From Castellaniella sp040276065 (GTDB lineage: Bacteria; Pseudomonadota; Gammaproteobacteria; Burkholderiales; Burkholderiaceae_B): a stretch of DNA of 64,000 nt. The translations under genes and the position numbers were made by a program. The DNA lies in the NCBI RefSeq assembly GCF_040276065.1, contig NZ_JBELOI010000001.1, positions 603,480-667,479 on the forward strand, read 5' to 3'. The notes below the pieces were generated by a model. The model searched no databases and was not told where the DNA came from. It was given only the letters and a program-made list of their open reading frames with translations. Each line of letters opens with the position of its first letter. Position 1 is the first letter of the stretch. This document shows positions 25,505-34,461 of the stretch, in pieces.

Positions 25505-26674
25505 ATGGCCGAGGATAGCGATCTAGAAAAAACCGAACCCGCCTCCCCTCGGCGCCTGGAAAAGGCGCGCGAGGAGGGGCAGGTCGCGCGTTCGCGCGAG
25601 TTGGGTACGTTCCTCGCGATTGTGGCCGGCGCCGCGGGCCTGTGGTTCGGGGCCGGCCATATGTACCGGGTCCTGAACGGCGTGCTGCGCGGCGGCCTGT
25701 GGTTCGATCCGCGCATCGCGCGCGATACGCGCGTGATGGTCGAGCAGGCGGGCGATTCCGCCTGGCAGGCTCTGCTGCTGGTGCTGCCGATTTTTGGCCT
25801 GCTCGCGCTGGTGGGGGTGTTCTCGTCGGTCGCGCTGGGCGGCTTCCTGCTTTCGGCCAAGGCGCTCGAGCCCAAGTTCGAGCGCATGAGTCCCCTCAAG
25901 GGGTTCAAGCGCATGTTCGCCATGCAGACCCTGGTCGAGTTGGTCAAGACCATCGCCAAGGCGCTGCTGATCGGCACCGTCGGGGTCATGGTCATCTGGC
26001 ATTACCGGGACGACATGCTGTCTTTGACGCACATGGCGCCCACCGAGGCGCTGACGCGCGGGCTGGGCCTGGTGGCCTGGTGCTGCCTGCTGATCGCCGC
26101 CTCGCTGATCGTGGTCGTCCTGATCGATGTTCCCTGGCAGTTGTGGAACCACTACAAGCAGTTGCGCATGTCGCGCGAGGACGTCAAGCAAGAACACAAG
26201 GAAAGCGACGGCGACCCGTACGTCAAAGGGCGCATCCGCCAACAGCAACGCGACATGGCGCGCCGCCGCATGATGTCGGCGGTGCCCAGCGCCGACGTGG
26301 TCGTCACCAATCCCACGCACTACGCAGTGGCCCTGAGCTACCGCGAGGGGCAGGGCGGGGCGCCCACGGTGGTCGCCAAGGGCACCGGCCTGATCGCCGC
26401 GCGCATCCGCGAGCTGGCCGCCGAGCACCACATCGCCACGCTCGAGGCGCCGCCGCTCGCGCGCGCCCTCCATCACCACGTTCCCCTTGGCCAAGAGATC
26501 CCAGCCGCGCTCTATTCCGCCGTGGCCGAGGTCCTGGCCTGGGTCTATCAACTGCGTCGCTGGCGGCAGGGGGCGGGCGTGCCGCCGACCGCGCCCCGCG
26601 CGCTGTACGTGCCCTCTGAACTGGATCCGCGCCCGGGCGGCGCGGCACCGCTTGCCGCCGCGGCTGCGACATGA
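25505..26674 (+). CDS. flhB: FlhB, export-gate specificity switch protein
   Basis: A 389-residue protein of the flagellar type III export apparatus. Four membrane helices occupy about residues 30-210. The cytoplasmic domain contains the autocleavage motif N269-P270-T271-H272, with the same numbering as Salmonella FlhB. Cleavage there lets FliK flip export from rod/hook to filament substrates. The N-terminus EDSDLEKTEPASPRRLEKAREEGQ pattern is classical. A proline/alanine-rich tail of ~40 residues follows the conserved domain. The last codon overlaps flhA by ATGA. Confidence 0.97.
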   Translation: MAEDSDLEKTEPASPRRLEKAREEGQVARSRELGTFLAIVAGAAGLWFGAGHMYRVLNGVLRGGLWFDPRIARDTRVMVEQAGDSAWQALLLVLPIFGLLALVGVFSSVALGGFLLSAKALEPKFERMSPLKGFKRMFAMQTLVELVKTIAKALLIGTVGVMVIWHYRDDMLSLTHMAPTEALTRGLGLVAWCCLLIAASLIVVVLIDVPWQLWNHYKQLRMSREDVKQEHKESDGDPYVKGRIRQQQRDMARRRMMSAVPSADVVVTNPTHYAVALSYREGQGGAPTVVAKGTGLIAARIRELAAEHHIATLEAPPLARALHHHVPLGQEIPAALYSAVAEVLAWVYQLRRWRQGAGVPPTAPRALYVPSELDPRPGGAAPLAAAAAT

Positions 26675-28785
26675 ACGCCTTTCTCGCCTTTCTCAAATCC
26701 CAGGGCTCGGGGCAGGCTCGCCTGATGGCCGGCCCAGTGCTGATCCTCATGGTGCTCGCCATGATGATCCTGCCGCTGCCGCCGTTCATTCTCGATCTGC
26801 TCTTCACGTTCAACATCTCTTTGTCGGTGATGATTCTGCTGGTGGCGATGTTTACTCGCAAGCCGCTGGATTTCGCCGCCTTTCCGTCGGTACTGCTATT
26901 CGCCACGCTGCTGCGCTTGTCGCTGAACGTGGCCTCGACGCGGGTCGTGCTGCTCAACGGCCACAAGGGGCCGGCCGCCGCCGGCCAGGTGATCGAGGCC
27001 TTTGGCCATTTTTTGGTGGGCGGCAATTTCGCGGTCGGGATCGTGGTGTTCGTCATCCTCGTGATCATCAACTTCGTCGTGATCACCAAGGGTGCAGGCC
27101 GGATTGCCGAGGTGGGCGCGCGCTTCACGCTGGATGCCATGCCCGGCAAGCAAATGGCCATCGACGCCGATCTGAACGCCGGTCTGATCGGTGAGGACGA
27201 GGCGCGCCGCCGCCGGGCGGAGGTCTCGCAAGAGGCCGAGTTCTACGGCGCCATGGACGGCGCCAGCAAATTCGTGCGCGGCGATGCGGTGGCGGGCCTG
27301 TTGATCATGATCATCAACGTAGTGGGGGGACTGATCGTCGGCGTGGCCCAGCACGATCTGCCGGTGGGCGAGGCTGGCCGGGTGTATACGTTGCTGACGA
27401 TCGGCGACGGCCTAGTGGCCCAGATTCCGGCGCTGGTGATCTCGACCGCGGCTGGGGTGGTGGTGTCGCGCGTGGCGACCGACCAGGACATCGGCCAGCA
27501 GATGATGGGGCAGCTCTTCTCCAACCCCAATGTCATGTTCATCACCGCGGGCATCCTGACCCTGATGGGCCTGATCCCCAATATGCCGCACGTTGCGTTC
27601 CTGTTGCTGGCCGCGATTATCGGCGGCATGGGCTGGGCGCTGCACCAGCGTCAGCAGCGCGAGCAGGCCAACGCCGCCGAGGAGCCCGCCCGTGCCGAGG
27701 CCGCCGTGGCCGCCGCCGCGGCCGAGGCGAGCTGGGACGATGTCTCCGTGGTGGACCCGCTGGGCCTGGAGGTCGGCTACCGCCTCATCTCTCTGGTCGA
27801 TCACGAACAAAACGGCGAGCTCCTGCACCGCATCCGCAGTCTGCGCAAGAAGTTCGCCCAGGAAATGGGCTTTCTGCCGCCGGTCGTGCACATCCGCGAC
27901 AACCTCGAGATCAAGCCCACCGACTATCGCATCTTGCTGTTCGGCGTCGAGATCGGCCGTGGTGTCGCCCTGGTGGGCCAATGGCTGGCGATCGATCCGG
28001 GCGAGGTCACCATGAAGCTGCAAGGCACGCAGACCACCGATCCCGCCTTCGGCCTGCCGGCGGTCTGGATCGATGTGTCCATGCGCGAGCAGGCCCAGAT
28101 CGCCGGCTACACCGTGGTGGATGCCGCGACTGTGGTCGCCACCCACCTGAATCACCTGATGCATCGCCACGGCGCGCGCTTGCTGGGCCGCCAGGAGGCT
28201 CAGCAACTGCTCGACCATGTCGGGCGCGACCTGCCCAAGCTCGTCGAGGATCTGGTGCCCAAGACCATTTCCCTGTCGCTGTTGCAGAACCTGCTGCGCG
28301 GCCTGCTGGACGAGGAGGTCCCCATCCGCGATGCCCGCTCCATTCTCGAGACTGTCACCGAGCATGCGCCGCGTCTGGCCGCGCTCAATACCTCGGGCGG
28401 CGGCCCCGACCAGGGTGAGCTGCTGGCGTTGGTGCGTGTGGCCCTGGGCCGGGCGATCACCCAGCACTGGTTCCCGGGCGAGGGCGAGTTGCGGGCCATC
28501 GGCCTGGATGCGCGCCTCGAGCGCGTCCTCATGCAGGCCATGGGCGGCAACGGGGGCCTCGAGCCCGGCCTGGCCGACAGCTTGCTTGCCGACACGCTGC
28601 GCGTCGTCCAAGAACAAGAGGACAAGGCCGAGGCCCCTGTGCTCGTCGTGCCGCCACCCCTGCGGGCCTCGCTGGCGCGCTTTCTGCGGCATCACGTTCC
28701 GCAGATGGGCGTGCTCTCCAGCGCCGAGATTCCCGATGAGCGTATGATGCGCATCACCGCGGTCATCGGCGGGAGCTCCGCATGA
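26671..28785 (+). CDS. flhA: FlhA, export-gate proton-driven component
   Basis: A 704-residue protein with eight N-terminal membrane helices. The conserved FHIPEP-type cytoplasmic loop includes DAMPGKQMAIDADLNAGLI around residues 155-175. A large C-terminal cytoplasmic domain (about 360-700) docks chaperone-substrate complexes. Length and sequence are standard. It overlaps flhB and flhF by ATGA at both ends, showing tight translational coupling of flhBAF. Confidence 0.97.
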   Translation: MNAFLAFLKSQGSGQARLMAGPVLILMVLAMMILPLPPFILDLLFTFNISLSVMILLVAMFTRKPLDFAAFPSVLLFATLLRLSLNVASTRVVLLNGHKGPAAAGQVIEAFGHFLVGGNFAVGIVVFVILVIINFVVITKGAGRIAEVGARFTLDAMPGKQMAIDADLNAGLIGEDEARRRRAEVSQEAEFYGAMDGASKFVRGDAVAGLLIMIINVVGGLIVGVAQHDLPVGEAGRVYTLLTIGDGLVAQIPALVISTAAGVVVSRVATDQDIGQQMMGQLFSNPNVMFITAGILTLMGLIPNMPHVAFLLLAAIIGGMGWALHQRQQREQANAAEEPARAEAAVAAAAAEASWDDVSVVDPLGLEVGYRLISLVDHEQNGELLHRIRSLRKKFAQEMGFLPPVVHIRDNLEIKPTDYRILLFGVEIGRGVALVGQWLAIDPGEVTMKLQGTQTTDPAFGLPAVWIDVSMREQAQIAGYTVVDAATVVATHLNHLMHRHGARLLGRQEAQQLLDHVGRDLPKLVEDLVPKTISLSLLQNLLRGLLDEEVPIRDARSILETVTEHAPRLAALNTSGGGPDQGELLALVRVALGRAITQHWFPGEGELRAIGLDARLERVLMQAMGGNGGLEPGLADSLLADTLRVVQEQEDKAEAPVLVVPPPLRASLARFLRHHVPQMGVLSSAEIPDERMMRITAVIGGSSA

Positions 28786-31094
28786 ACATCAGCCGTTTCT
28801 TCGGCATTACCAACCGGGAAGCCATGCGCCAGGTCCGCCTGGCGCTGGGGCCCGATGCGCTGATCGTCTCGAATAAACGGGTCAATGGCGGCGTCGAGAT
28901 CCTGGCGACGGACCAGACGCCCGCGCCCGCGCATGCCGCCGATCAGGCGCCGCCGCCCACACCCCCGGCGCGCCCGGCGGCGCGTCCGGTGGCGCCGAGC
29001 GCCCCGGGCCAGGATTTGATCGGCGCCATCGGCGAGTTGCGCGGCTCGCTCGAGAGCCGCATCGACGAGCTGCTGTGGGGTAGCCAGTTGCGGCGTGCGC
29101 CGGGCGCGGTGAGCTTGTTCCAGACGCTGTTGCGCTTCGGGTTCAGCACGGCCTTGCTGCGGGCCATGCTCAAGCGACTGCCCGAGCACATGGGCGAGCG
29201 CGCCGCATTCCAGTGGGCACGCGCGGAACTCGTCAAGCATCTGCCGGTGCTGGCGTCCGAGGATACCTTGTGGCAGCCCGGGCTGGCCTTGGCGCTGGTC
29301 GGCCCCACGGGCGTGGGCAAGACCACCACCATTGCCAAGCTGGCCGCGCGCTGCGTGCGGCGCGCCGGCCCCGACGGCTTGATCCTGCTCACCACCGACA
29401 CCTATCGGATCGGGGCGCACGAGCAGCTCAAGATCTACGGGCAGATGCTGCGCGTGCCAGTGCATGTGGTGCAGGATATTCACGAGATGCGGCGCGTCGT
29501 TCAGAGCGCGCGGCCGGACCAGACGATCCTGGTGGACAATGTGGGGATCAGCCAGCGCGACCAGTATATTTCAGAGCAGGCGGCGCTGCTGGCCAGCGCC
29601 GAACGCCCGGTCTCGCGCTTGCTGGTGCTCAACGCCTCGAGCCATGGCGATACCCTCGACGAGGTTGCCCGCTCGTACGCCGGGGACGGCGGCACGCCGC
29701 TGCGTGGCTGCATCATCACCAAGATCGACGAGGCGAGCCGCCTGGGCGCGGCGCTGGATACGGCGATTCGCTACCAACTGCCCATTCATTATGTCTCGAA
29801 CGGCCAGAAAGTGCCCGAGCATCTGCTGTTCCTGCCGACCGAGGCCTTGGTCGACCACGCCCTGGCGCCCGCCCAGGGCGGGCGCACCCTATACGCGCCC
29901 ACCGAAGCCGATCTGGCGGCCCTGCTGTCCATGACGCGCCCCGCCGAGGGCGGGGACGCGGCGGCGGCCCAACGCCAGCGGGACTTGCTGCCGCGCCTGC
30001 TCACTCTGTCGGCGCAGGACGGCGAGGCCTTGGCCGCCGAGGATCTCCGAGCGGCGGTCGCCGCCTTGGACGAGGATCCCGTCCTGGCCGAGGGATATGA
30101 GCTGTGGCGCGCGCAGGGCAGGGGCGACGAGTCCGCTGTGGCCGAAGGGGTCGAGCGCCTGCGCAGCGTCGCCCGGCGTGAGCTCGGCGCTGCCGGCGGC
30201 CTCACGCTGGCCGTGCATGGCCGCATCGCCTTGCATCTGGGCTCGCGCCGCGGCGCCTGGCTCGCCAGCGCCTGGTGCGGACTGGATGGTCGCGCCCTGG
30301 CTGCGACTTCACAGCAGTTGGTGCTGGCCGAGGGCTGGTATTCCCCCATCGAGGCGCACCGGCCGGTCGCGCCCACGCAGGCCGATGCCCTGCTGGCGCA
30401 GATCACCGCCGAATCCGCCGCGGCCGCGAGCCCTTTGCTGCACGTGTTCGAGGGCGGGGCGCCGACGCTGTGGCGCACGCTGGAATCCCGGGGCGTGCAT
30501 TGGCTGGCACAATGCGGCGCCCGCACCCGGGTCCACGAGCTGGGCGGCGGGCCGGCCACCCTATCGGCCGTGTGCAGGCGCCTGACCGTCCAGCCCCTGG
30601 ATCCCAAGGCGTTTGCGCATCGACCGGCTTTTGTCGGCCTGGACGATGCGCGGGTGGCCTTTTGGGTCGGTACGGGCCGGGTCGGTGTCCGGACGCGTGG
30701 TTTTGAGCCGCTGGAGGCCCGCGCGGTCTGCCTGCGGGCGATCGATCGCCAGGATGGCCGCGAGCTGCGGTGCTGGTATGCCCTGGCCACGCCTCAGGGC
30801 CCCGAGGACCCCATCATCCTGGCGCAGGCTTTGGCGGCGCGCGTCGATTGCCATGCGGCGTGGCGCCTGGCGGCGGCGATGCTCGGGGATACGGACGGGC
30901 CGGGCGAGGCCATGCTGACCCGCAGCCTGCGAGCGGCGCAGCTCGGGCTGGCCGCCTGGCGCCTGTGGCGCGATCCGCGCCTCGCCCAAGCGGCTGCGGT
31001 TTGTGCGCGGATGCTGGGCCAGGATGTGTTGCGGCCAGTCTTGGCGCCGGCCGCGCTGGACAAGCTCTATACCTTGAAAGAAGTCCTGGGCTGA
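28782..31094 (+). CDS. flhF: FlhF, SRP-like GTPase, with long C-terminal extension
   Basis: A 770-residue protein. Residues 1-~45 form the B-domain start (NISRFFGITNREAMRQVR). The NG GTPase core spans ~100-395 with P-loop G174PTGVGKTT, G3 D252NVG, TKIDE near 315 and NGQKVPEHL near 345. The G3 motif reads DNVG rather than the DTVG/DTAG usual in FlhF and SRP GTPases. FlhF places the flagellum, normally with FlhG/FleN, which is absent from the window. Residues ~400-770 are an extension rich in alanine, arginine and leucine, with no motif I recognise. FlhF of model polar flagellates ends near 430-500 residues. Confidence 0.93.
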   Translation: MNISRFFGITNREAMRQVRLALGPDALIVSNKRVNGGVEILATDQTPAPAHAADQAPPPTPPARPAARPVAPSAPGQDLIGAIGELRGSLESRIDELLWGSQLRRAPGAVSLFQTLLRFGFSTALLRAMLKRLPEHMGERAAFQWARAELVKHLPVLASEDTLWQPGLALALVGPTGVGKTTTIAKLAARCVRRAGPDGLILLTTDTYRIGAHEQLKIYGQMLRVPVHVVQDIHEMRRVVQSARPDQTILVDNVGISQRDQYISEQAALLASAERPVSRLLVLNASSHGDTLDEVARSYAGDGGTPLRGCIITKIDEASRLGAALDTAIRYQLPIHYVSNGQKVPEHLLFLPTEALVDHALAPAQGGRTLYAPTEADLAALLSMTRPAEGGDAAAAQRQRDLLPRLLTLSAQDGEALAAEDLRAAVAALDEDPVLAEGYELWRAQGRGDESAVAEGVERLRSVARRELGAAGGLTLAVHGRIALHLGSRRGAWLASAWCGLDGRALAATSQQLVLAEGWYSPIEAHRPVAPTQADALLAQITAESAAAASPLLHVFEGGAPTLWRTLESRGVHWLAQCGARTRVHELGGGPATLSAVCRRLTVQPLDPKAFAHRPAFVGLDDARVAFWVGTGRVGVRTRGFEPLEARAVCLRAIDRQDGRELRCWYALATPQGPEDPIILAQALAARVDCHAAWRLAAAMLGDTDGPGEAMLTRSLRAAQLGLAAWRLWRDPRLAQAAAVCARMLGQDVLRPVLAPAALDKLYTLKEVLG

Positions 31095-31155
31095 CTCGGA
31101 CCGGGCCGGACTGGCCTCGCGCATCCGCGCGCCGCGCCTCGATAGCGGATTCCAG

Positions 31156-31596
31156 CTACGGCCGCGACAGGCGGCCTTTGGCGTCGTAGAGGTTTTCGCC
31201 CATCAGCCCGCGCAGGGTGTCGAGCGCACGGCGGTTGCTGGCGAGAAAAACATCGAGGATCTGTCCATTGCGCCGGTTGAGTTCGCTCGCCCGTCCCGCC
31301 AGCTCGAGCAGGGTGTCAAAGGCGTCGCGCAGGGGCGGATGGGCGAAGACCGCCGCCTCGACCCCGTCACGGTCGGCGCCAAAGCCCAGCCGCCCGAGGC
31401 GCTGGGCGCGTTCACGGTCCAGATCGCCCAGACGCTGGGCATAGTCGTTTTTGCGCTGGGTCAGGGCCTCGAGGGTTTCGTTGGGCGTTGAATCCAGCAG
31501 CAGGGCGGATTCCTCGTCGAGGGTCTGGATGAATTCGCGAACCAGCGCGGATTGCTGGTCGATGCAGTGCAGCAGGGCCTCGACCTCGGTGCTCAT
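31156..31596 (-). CDS. flgN: FlgN, chaperone for FlgK and FlgL
   Basis: A 146-residue, largely helical cytoplasmic protein with heptad-like leucines (VEALLHCIDQQSALVREF) and the FlgN-family pattern LNRRNGQIL near residue 108. FlgN binds the C-termini of hook-filament junction proteins FlgK and FlgL before export. It overlaps the flgM stop by four bases, so the two are translationally coupled. It ends about 60 bp from the convergent flhF gene. Confidence 0.92.
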   Translation of the reverse strand: MSTEVEALLHCIDQQSALVREFIQTLDEESALLLDSTPNETLEALTQRKNDYAQRLGDLDRERAQRLGRLGFGADRDGVEAAVFAHPPLRDAFDTLLELAGRASELNRRNGQILDVFLASNRRALDTLRGLMGENLYDAKGRLSRP

Positions 31597-31880
31597 TTCA
31601 GCAGGTCGCGGACGCTGGCCAGCAGGCCGTCGGCGATGCGGCCCGGGTTGATTTGCAGCTCGCCCGAGGCGAGGGCGTCGCGAATCTGCTGGATGCGCTG
31701 GGCCTGGATGTCAGCGCCGCCGTCCTGCAGGGCCGAGAGGTGGCGCGCCGCGGGGCTGAGGTCGACAGGCGAGCGGGCACCGCCGGATTTCTGGGACGGC
31801 GAGCCGCCACCCGGCTCGGTGCGTGATCCTCCGGTGACCCCGTTCAGCAGGGAATTGGACGAAGTGGAACTGATTTTCAA
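31593..31880 (-). CDS. flgM: FlgM, anti-sigma-28 factor
   Basis: A 95-residue protein with a flexible glycine/serine-rich N-terminus and a C-terminal sigma-28-binding half (VDLSPAARHLSALQ, then RIQQIRDALASGELQINPGRIADGLL). It holds FliA inactive until the hook is complete and FlgM is exported. A sigma-28-type promoter lies 49-75 bp upstream, which would give the classical FliA-FlgM feedback. flgN follows. Confidence 0.95.
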   Translation of the reverse strand: MKISSTSSNSLLNGVTGGSRTEPGGGSPSQKSGGARSPVDLSPAARHLSALQDGGADIQAQRIQQIRDALASGELQINPGRIADGLLASVRDLLK

Positions 31881-31928
31881 GGTCGTCTCCGGGGAGGTCT
31901 GGTCTGGGGTGTTGCTGGTGCCTTCAAT

Positions 31929-31955
31929 GTAACGGCGCTGGGGCCGCGAAATTTA
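31929..31955 (-). promoter_or_regulatory. Sigma-28 (FliA) promoter of flgMN
   Basis: On the minus strand TAAA (31952-31955), 15 bases, GCCGTTAC (31929-31936). The spacing equals the sigma-28 consensus TAAA-N15-GCCGATAA, with two mismatches in the -10 element. It lies directly upstream of flgM, a typical class III gene. Confidence 0.75.
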
Positions 31956-31973
31956 GGGTGTTCCCCATACCCT

Positions 31974-32675
31974 TTACATCATAACCTGAACAGTGTGGGC
32001 GTCGATCACTGTGCCGGTGATCATTTGCCCGGAGCTGGTGCGGACCTGGATCTGGGCGCCCGGCCCCCCCGATTGCAGGGCCTGGCCTTCGCCCGTGGCG
32101 ACGAAACCCAGACCGCGCGCCACCGTGCGGACGATGTGGCCACGCTCGATCGATTGCGGGTCGCGCAGGGCGTTGCCCTGGATGGCTGATCCCTTGGCGA
32201 TGCGGCGCGTCGCCACCCAGCCCACGATGTGCGATGGATCGCCGATCAGACGATGGTTGCGCAGCAGGTCGCCCTCGCGGGTGTCCAACTCGTCCAGCGA
32301 CAGGATTTCGCCTCGGTTGATCGTGCGGTTGGCGACGAAATAATGCCCCATGATGCGCACATTCGCCTGCACATACACGGTCCATGGCTGGGGGGCCAGG
32401 CAGCGGATGCCCACCGAGGTGCGCGGGCGCAACTCGGCGCCGCCGGGCAGGAAGGCCTCGAGCTGGGCGCAGGCGGGCTGCTGGGTGATGCGCGGCTCGT
32501 CCACCATGATGTCGGGTGTCCCGGGATGGCTGGCCGCGAGTTCGCGCAGCAGGTCGTCGGCCTGGGCGGCCACGGCGGCGGGGTCCTGGGTGCCCTGCGG
32601 CGGGGTGTCCCGCGCCATCGCGGGCAATGCCGCGCCGATGAGCAGCAGCAGCGAAAAGAGGCGACGTCCTGGCAT
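31974..32675 (-). CDS. flgA: FlgA, P-ring assembly chaperone
   Basis: A 233-residue periplasmic protein. A signal peptide occupies residues 1-~22 (MPGRRLFSLLLLIGAALPAMA), which fixes the start at 32675. The C-terminal SAF/ChapFlgA domain contains VGWVATRRIAKGSAIQGNAL around residue 165. It assists FlgI assembly in the P ring. It is divergent from flgB and precedes flgM on the same strand with a 93-bp gap that carries the flgM promoter. Confidence 0.94.
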   Translation of the reverse strand: MPGRRLFSLLLLIGAALPAMARDTPPQGTQDPAAVAAQADDLLRELAASHPGTPDIMVDEPRITQQPACAQLEAFLPGGAELRPRTSVGIRCLAPQPWTVYVQANVRIMGHYFVANRTINRGEILSLDELDTREGDLLRNHRLIGDPSHIVGWVATRRIAKGSAIQGNALRDPQSIERGHIVRTVARGLGFVATGEGQALQSGGPGAQIQVRTSSGQMITGTVIDAHTVQVMM

Positions 32676-32726
32676 TGAGGCATTGTAGTGTCCCGGGGCG
32701 GCGCGGGCATCGGGCGAATTGGCCGA

Positions 32727-32776
32727 CAAACAGCGGCTTGTTTTGATGTTTGTGCGGCGCGCCCTCGACTTATTAT
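32727..32776 (+). promoter_or_regulatory. Candidate flgB promoter with upstream inverted repeat
   Basis: CAAACA (32727-32732) and TGTTTG (32747-32752) form an inverted repeat with a 14-bp spacer. Just after it come a weak -35 (TTTGTG, 32749-32754), 16 bp, and TATTAT (32771-32776). A class II promoter activated by FlhDC bound near the inverted repeat is plausible, but no defined FlhDC box for this group was available to compare. Confidence 0.35.
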
Positions 32777-32859
32777 GGTGTCGTGTGAAAAGGCCTTCGG
32801 GGCGCGTGGCGTCGCGGCCGGGCCGGGCACACGCGAATGGATACTTCAACCGGACCGCC

Positions 32860-33267
32860 ATGATCGATCGCATCGGCAAGGAATTCGAATTCCAGCAAAC
32901 AGCCCTCTCGCTGCGACAGCAGCGCCAAGAGGTCCTGGCGTCCAATATCGCCAATGCCGATACCCCCCATTACAAGGCACGCGACATCGACTTCGCGGCG
33001 TCGTTGCGAGGCGCGCTGGACGAGCGCATGCGGCTGCCCGACACCCGGTTGACGCTGACCTCGGCGCGCCACATCCCGGCCCAGGCGCACACCGCGGGGC
33101 CGGCCGAGGAACTGTACCGCGTGCCCACCCAGCCCAGCATCGACGGCAACACCGTGGACATGAATGTAGAGCGCGTCCAGTTCGCCGACAACACCATGCG
33201 CTACCAGACCGACCTGACGCTGATCGACCGGCGCATCAAGTCGCTGCTGGCGGCCATGCAGCAATAA
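32860..33267 (+). CDS. flgB: FlgB, proximal rod protein
   Basis: A 135-residue rod subunit with the family signature SLRQQRQEVLASNIANADTP near residue 20 and the C-terminal helix common to axial proteins. The ATG at 32860 is chosen because FlgB homology starts there; the frame is open upstream without a sensible N-terminus. It begins the ten-gene flgB-L run, and its ribosome-binding sequence is weak. Confidence 0.94.
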   Translation: MIDRIGKEFEFQQTALSLRQQRQEVLASNIANADTPHYKARDIDFAASLRGALDERMRLPDTRLTLTSARHIPAQAHTAGPAEELYRVPTQPSIDGNTVDMNVERVQFADNTMRYQTDLTLIDRRIKSLLAAMQQ

Positions 33268-33286
33268 ACGGATTCCGGATTTCGTC

Positions 33287-33694
33287 ATGTCATCGACCAG
33301 TATCTTCCAGATCGCGGGATCGGCCCTCACGGCCCAGTCCCAGCGCATGAATGTATCGGCCAGCAATATCGCCAACGCCGACAGCGCGGTGGGTCCCGAC
33401 GGCCAGCCCTACCGCGCCCGCCAGGTGGTGTTTCAGATGGCGCCGCAGGGGGGCTCGGAGGCCGTTGGCGGCGTCAGGGTCTCTGGCGTCATCGAAAGCG
33501 CCGCGCCGCCGCGCATGCGCTACGACCCGGGCAACCCCCTGGCCAATGCCGAGGGCTACGTCACCCTGCCCAATGTCGACGTGGTCGCCGAAACGGTGAA
33601 CATGATTTCGGCCTCGCGCTCGTACCAGGCGAATGTCGAGGTGATCAACACGGCCAAGACCCTGATGGCCAAGACCCTGACCCTGGGCCAATAA
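33287..33694 (+). CDS. flgC: FlgC, proximal rod protein
   Basis: A 135-residue rod subunit beginning SSTSIFQIAGSALTAQSQRMNVSASNIANADS-type sequence. It ends with the axial-family C-terminal helix (AETVNMISASRSYQANVEVI). It follows flgB after 19 bp and precedes flgD by 9 bp. Standard length. Confidence 0.95.
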   Translation: MSSTSIFQIAGSALTAQSQRMNVSASNIANADSAVGPDGQPYRARQVVFQMAPQGGSEAVGGVRVSGVIESAAPPRMRYDPGNPLANAEGYVTLPNVDVVAETVNMISASRSYQANVEVINTAKTLMAKTLTLGQ

Positions 33695-33703
33695 GGAGGC
33701 ACC

Positions 33704-34390
33704 ATGACGACTGTCGCCGGCACCAGCGCCTCGAATACCGCCGCGCTGGCCAATGCCCAGACCAAGAGCCTCATGGGCGACACGCAGGACCGGTTCCTGA
33801 CGCTGCTGGTGACGCAGTTGCAGAACCAGGATCCCCTCAACCCCATGGACAATGCCCAGGTCACCTCGCAGATCGCGCAACTGTCCACGGTCAACGGCAT
33901 CCAGCAGTTGAACAATACCCTGTTGGCGGTCTCGGGCCAGATGGACATGTCCCAGTCCCTGCAGGCCGCCGCCCTGATCGGCAAGCAGGTCCTGGTGCCT
34001 GGCCAGAAGGTGTCCCTGGGCAGCGATCCCGGCGACCCCTCGATCAAGGCCGCCACGCCGTTCGGCATCGACCTCATCTCGGGCTCGTCCAAAACCACCG
34101 TGTCCATCGTGGACGCCAGCGGCGCCCTGATACGCAAGCTCGATCTCGGCGCCTTGGACGCCGGCGTCTATCCCCTCACGTGGGATGGCAAGGACAGTGC
34201 CGGCGCCCCGGTGGCCGACGGCGCCTACAGTGTCCAGGTGGCGGCCGCGGACGCCGACGGCCAGCCTGTGACCGCGCAGGCGCTGACCTCGGGCACGGTC
34301 GGCAGCGTCGCCTACACCTCCGAGGGCCTGCGGCTGGATCTCGGCCTGGCGGGCAAGATTTCCCTGCTGGATATCCGGCAGATCATGTAA
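33704..34390 (+). CDS. flgD: FlgD, hook cap/scaffold protein
   Basis: A 228-residue protein. The N-terminal segment has QDRFLTLLVTQLQNQDPLNP near residue 29, the classical FlgD motif. The C-terminal half forms the FlgD Ig-like and tudor-like cap domains (LTWDGKDSAGAPVADGAY). It caps the growing hook and is discarded after FlgK arrives. An AGGAGG-type sequence (AAGGAGGCACC) precedes the ATG. Confidence 0.95.
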   Translation: MTTVAGTSASNTAALANAQTKSLMGDTQDRFLTLLVTQLQNQDPLNPMDNAQVTSQIAQLSTVNGIQQLNNTLLAVSGQMDMSQSLQAAALIGKQVLVPGQKVSLGSDPGDPSIKAATPFGIDLISGSSKTTVSIVDASGALIRKLDLGALDAGVYPLTWDGKDSAGAPVADGAYSVQVAAADADGQPVTAQALTSGTVGSVAYTSEGLRLDLGLAGKISLLDIRQIM

Positions 34391-34461
34391 TCCGTATCGG
34401 TGGCGGCCATCCGGCCCGCCGCCGTCATCGCTCAACGAATCACGCACTGACGAGGTAGAAC

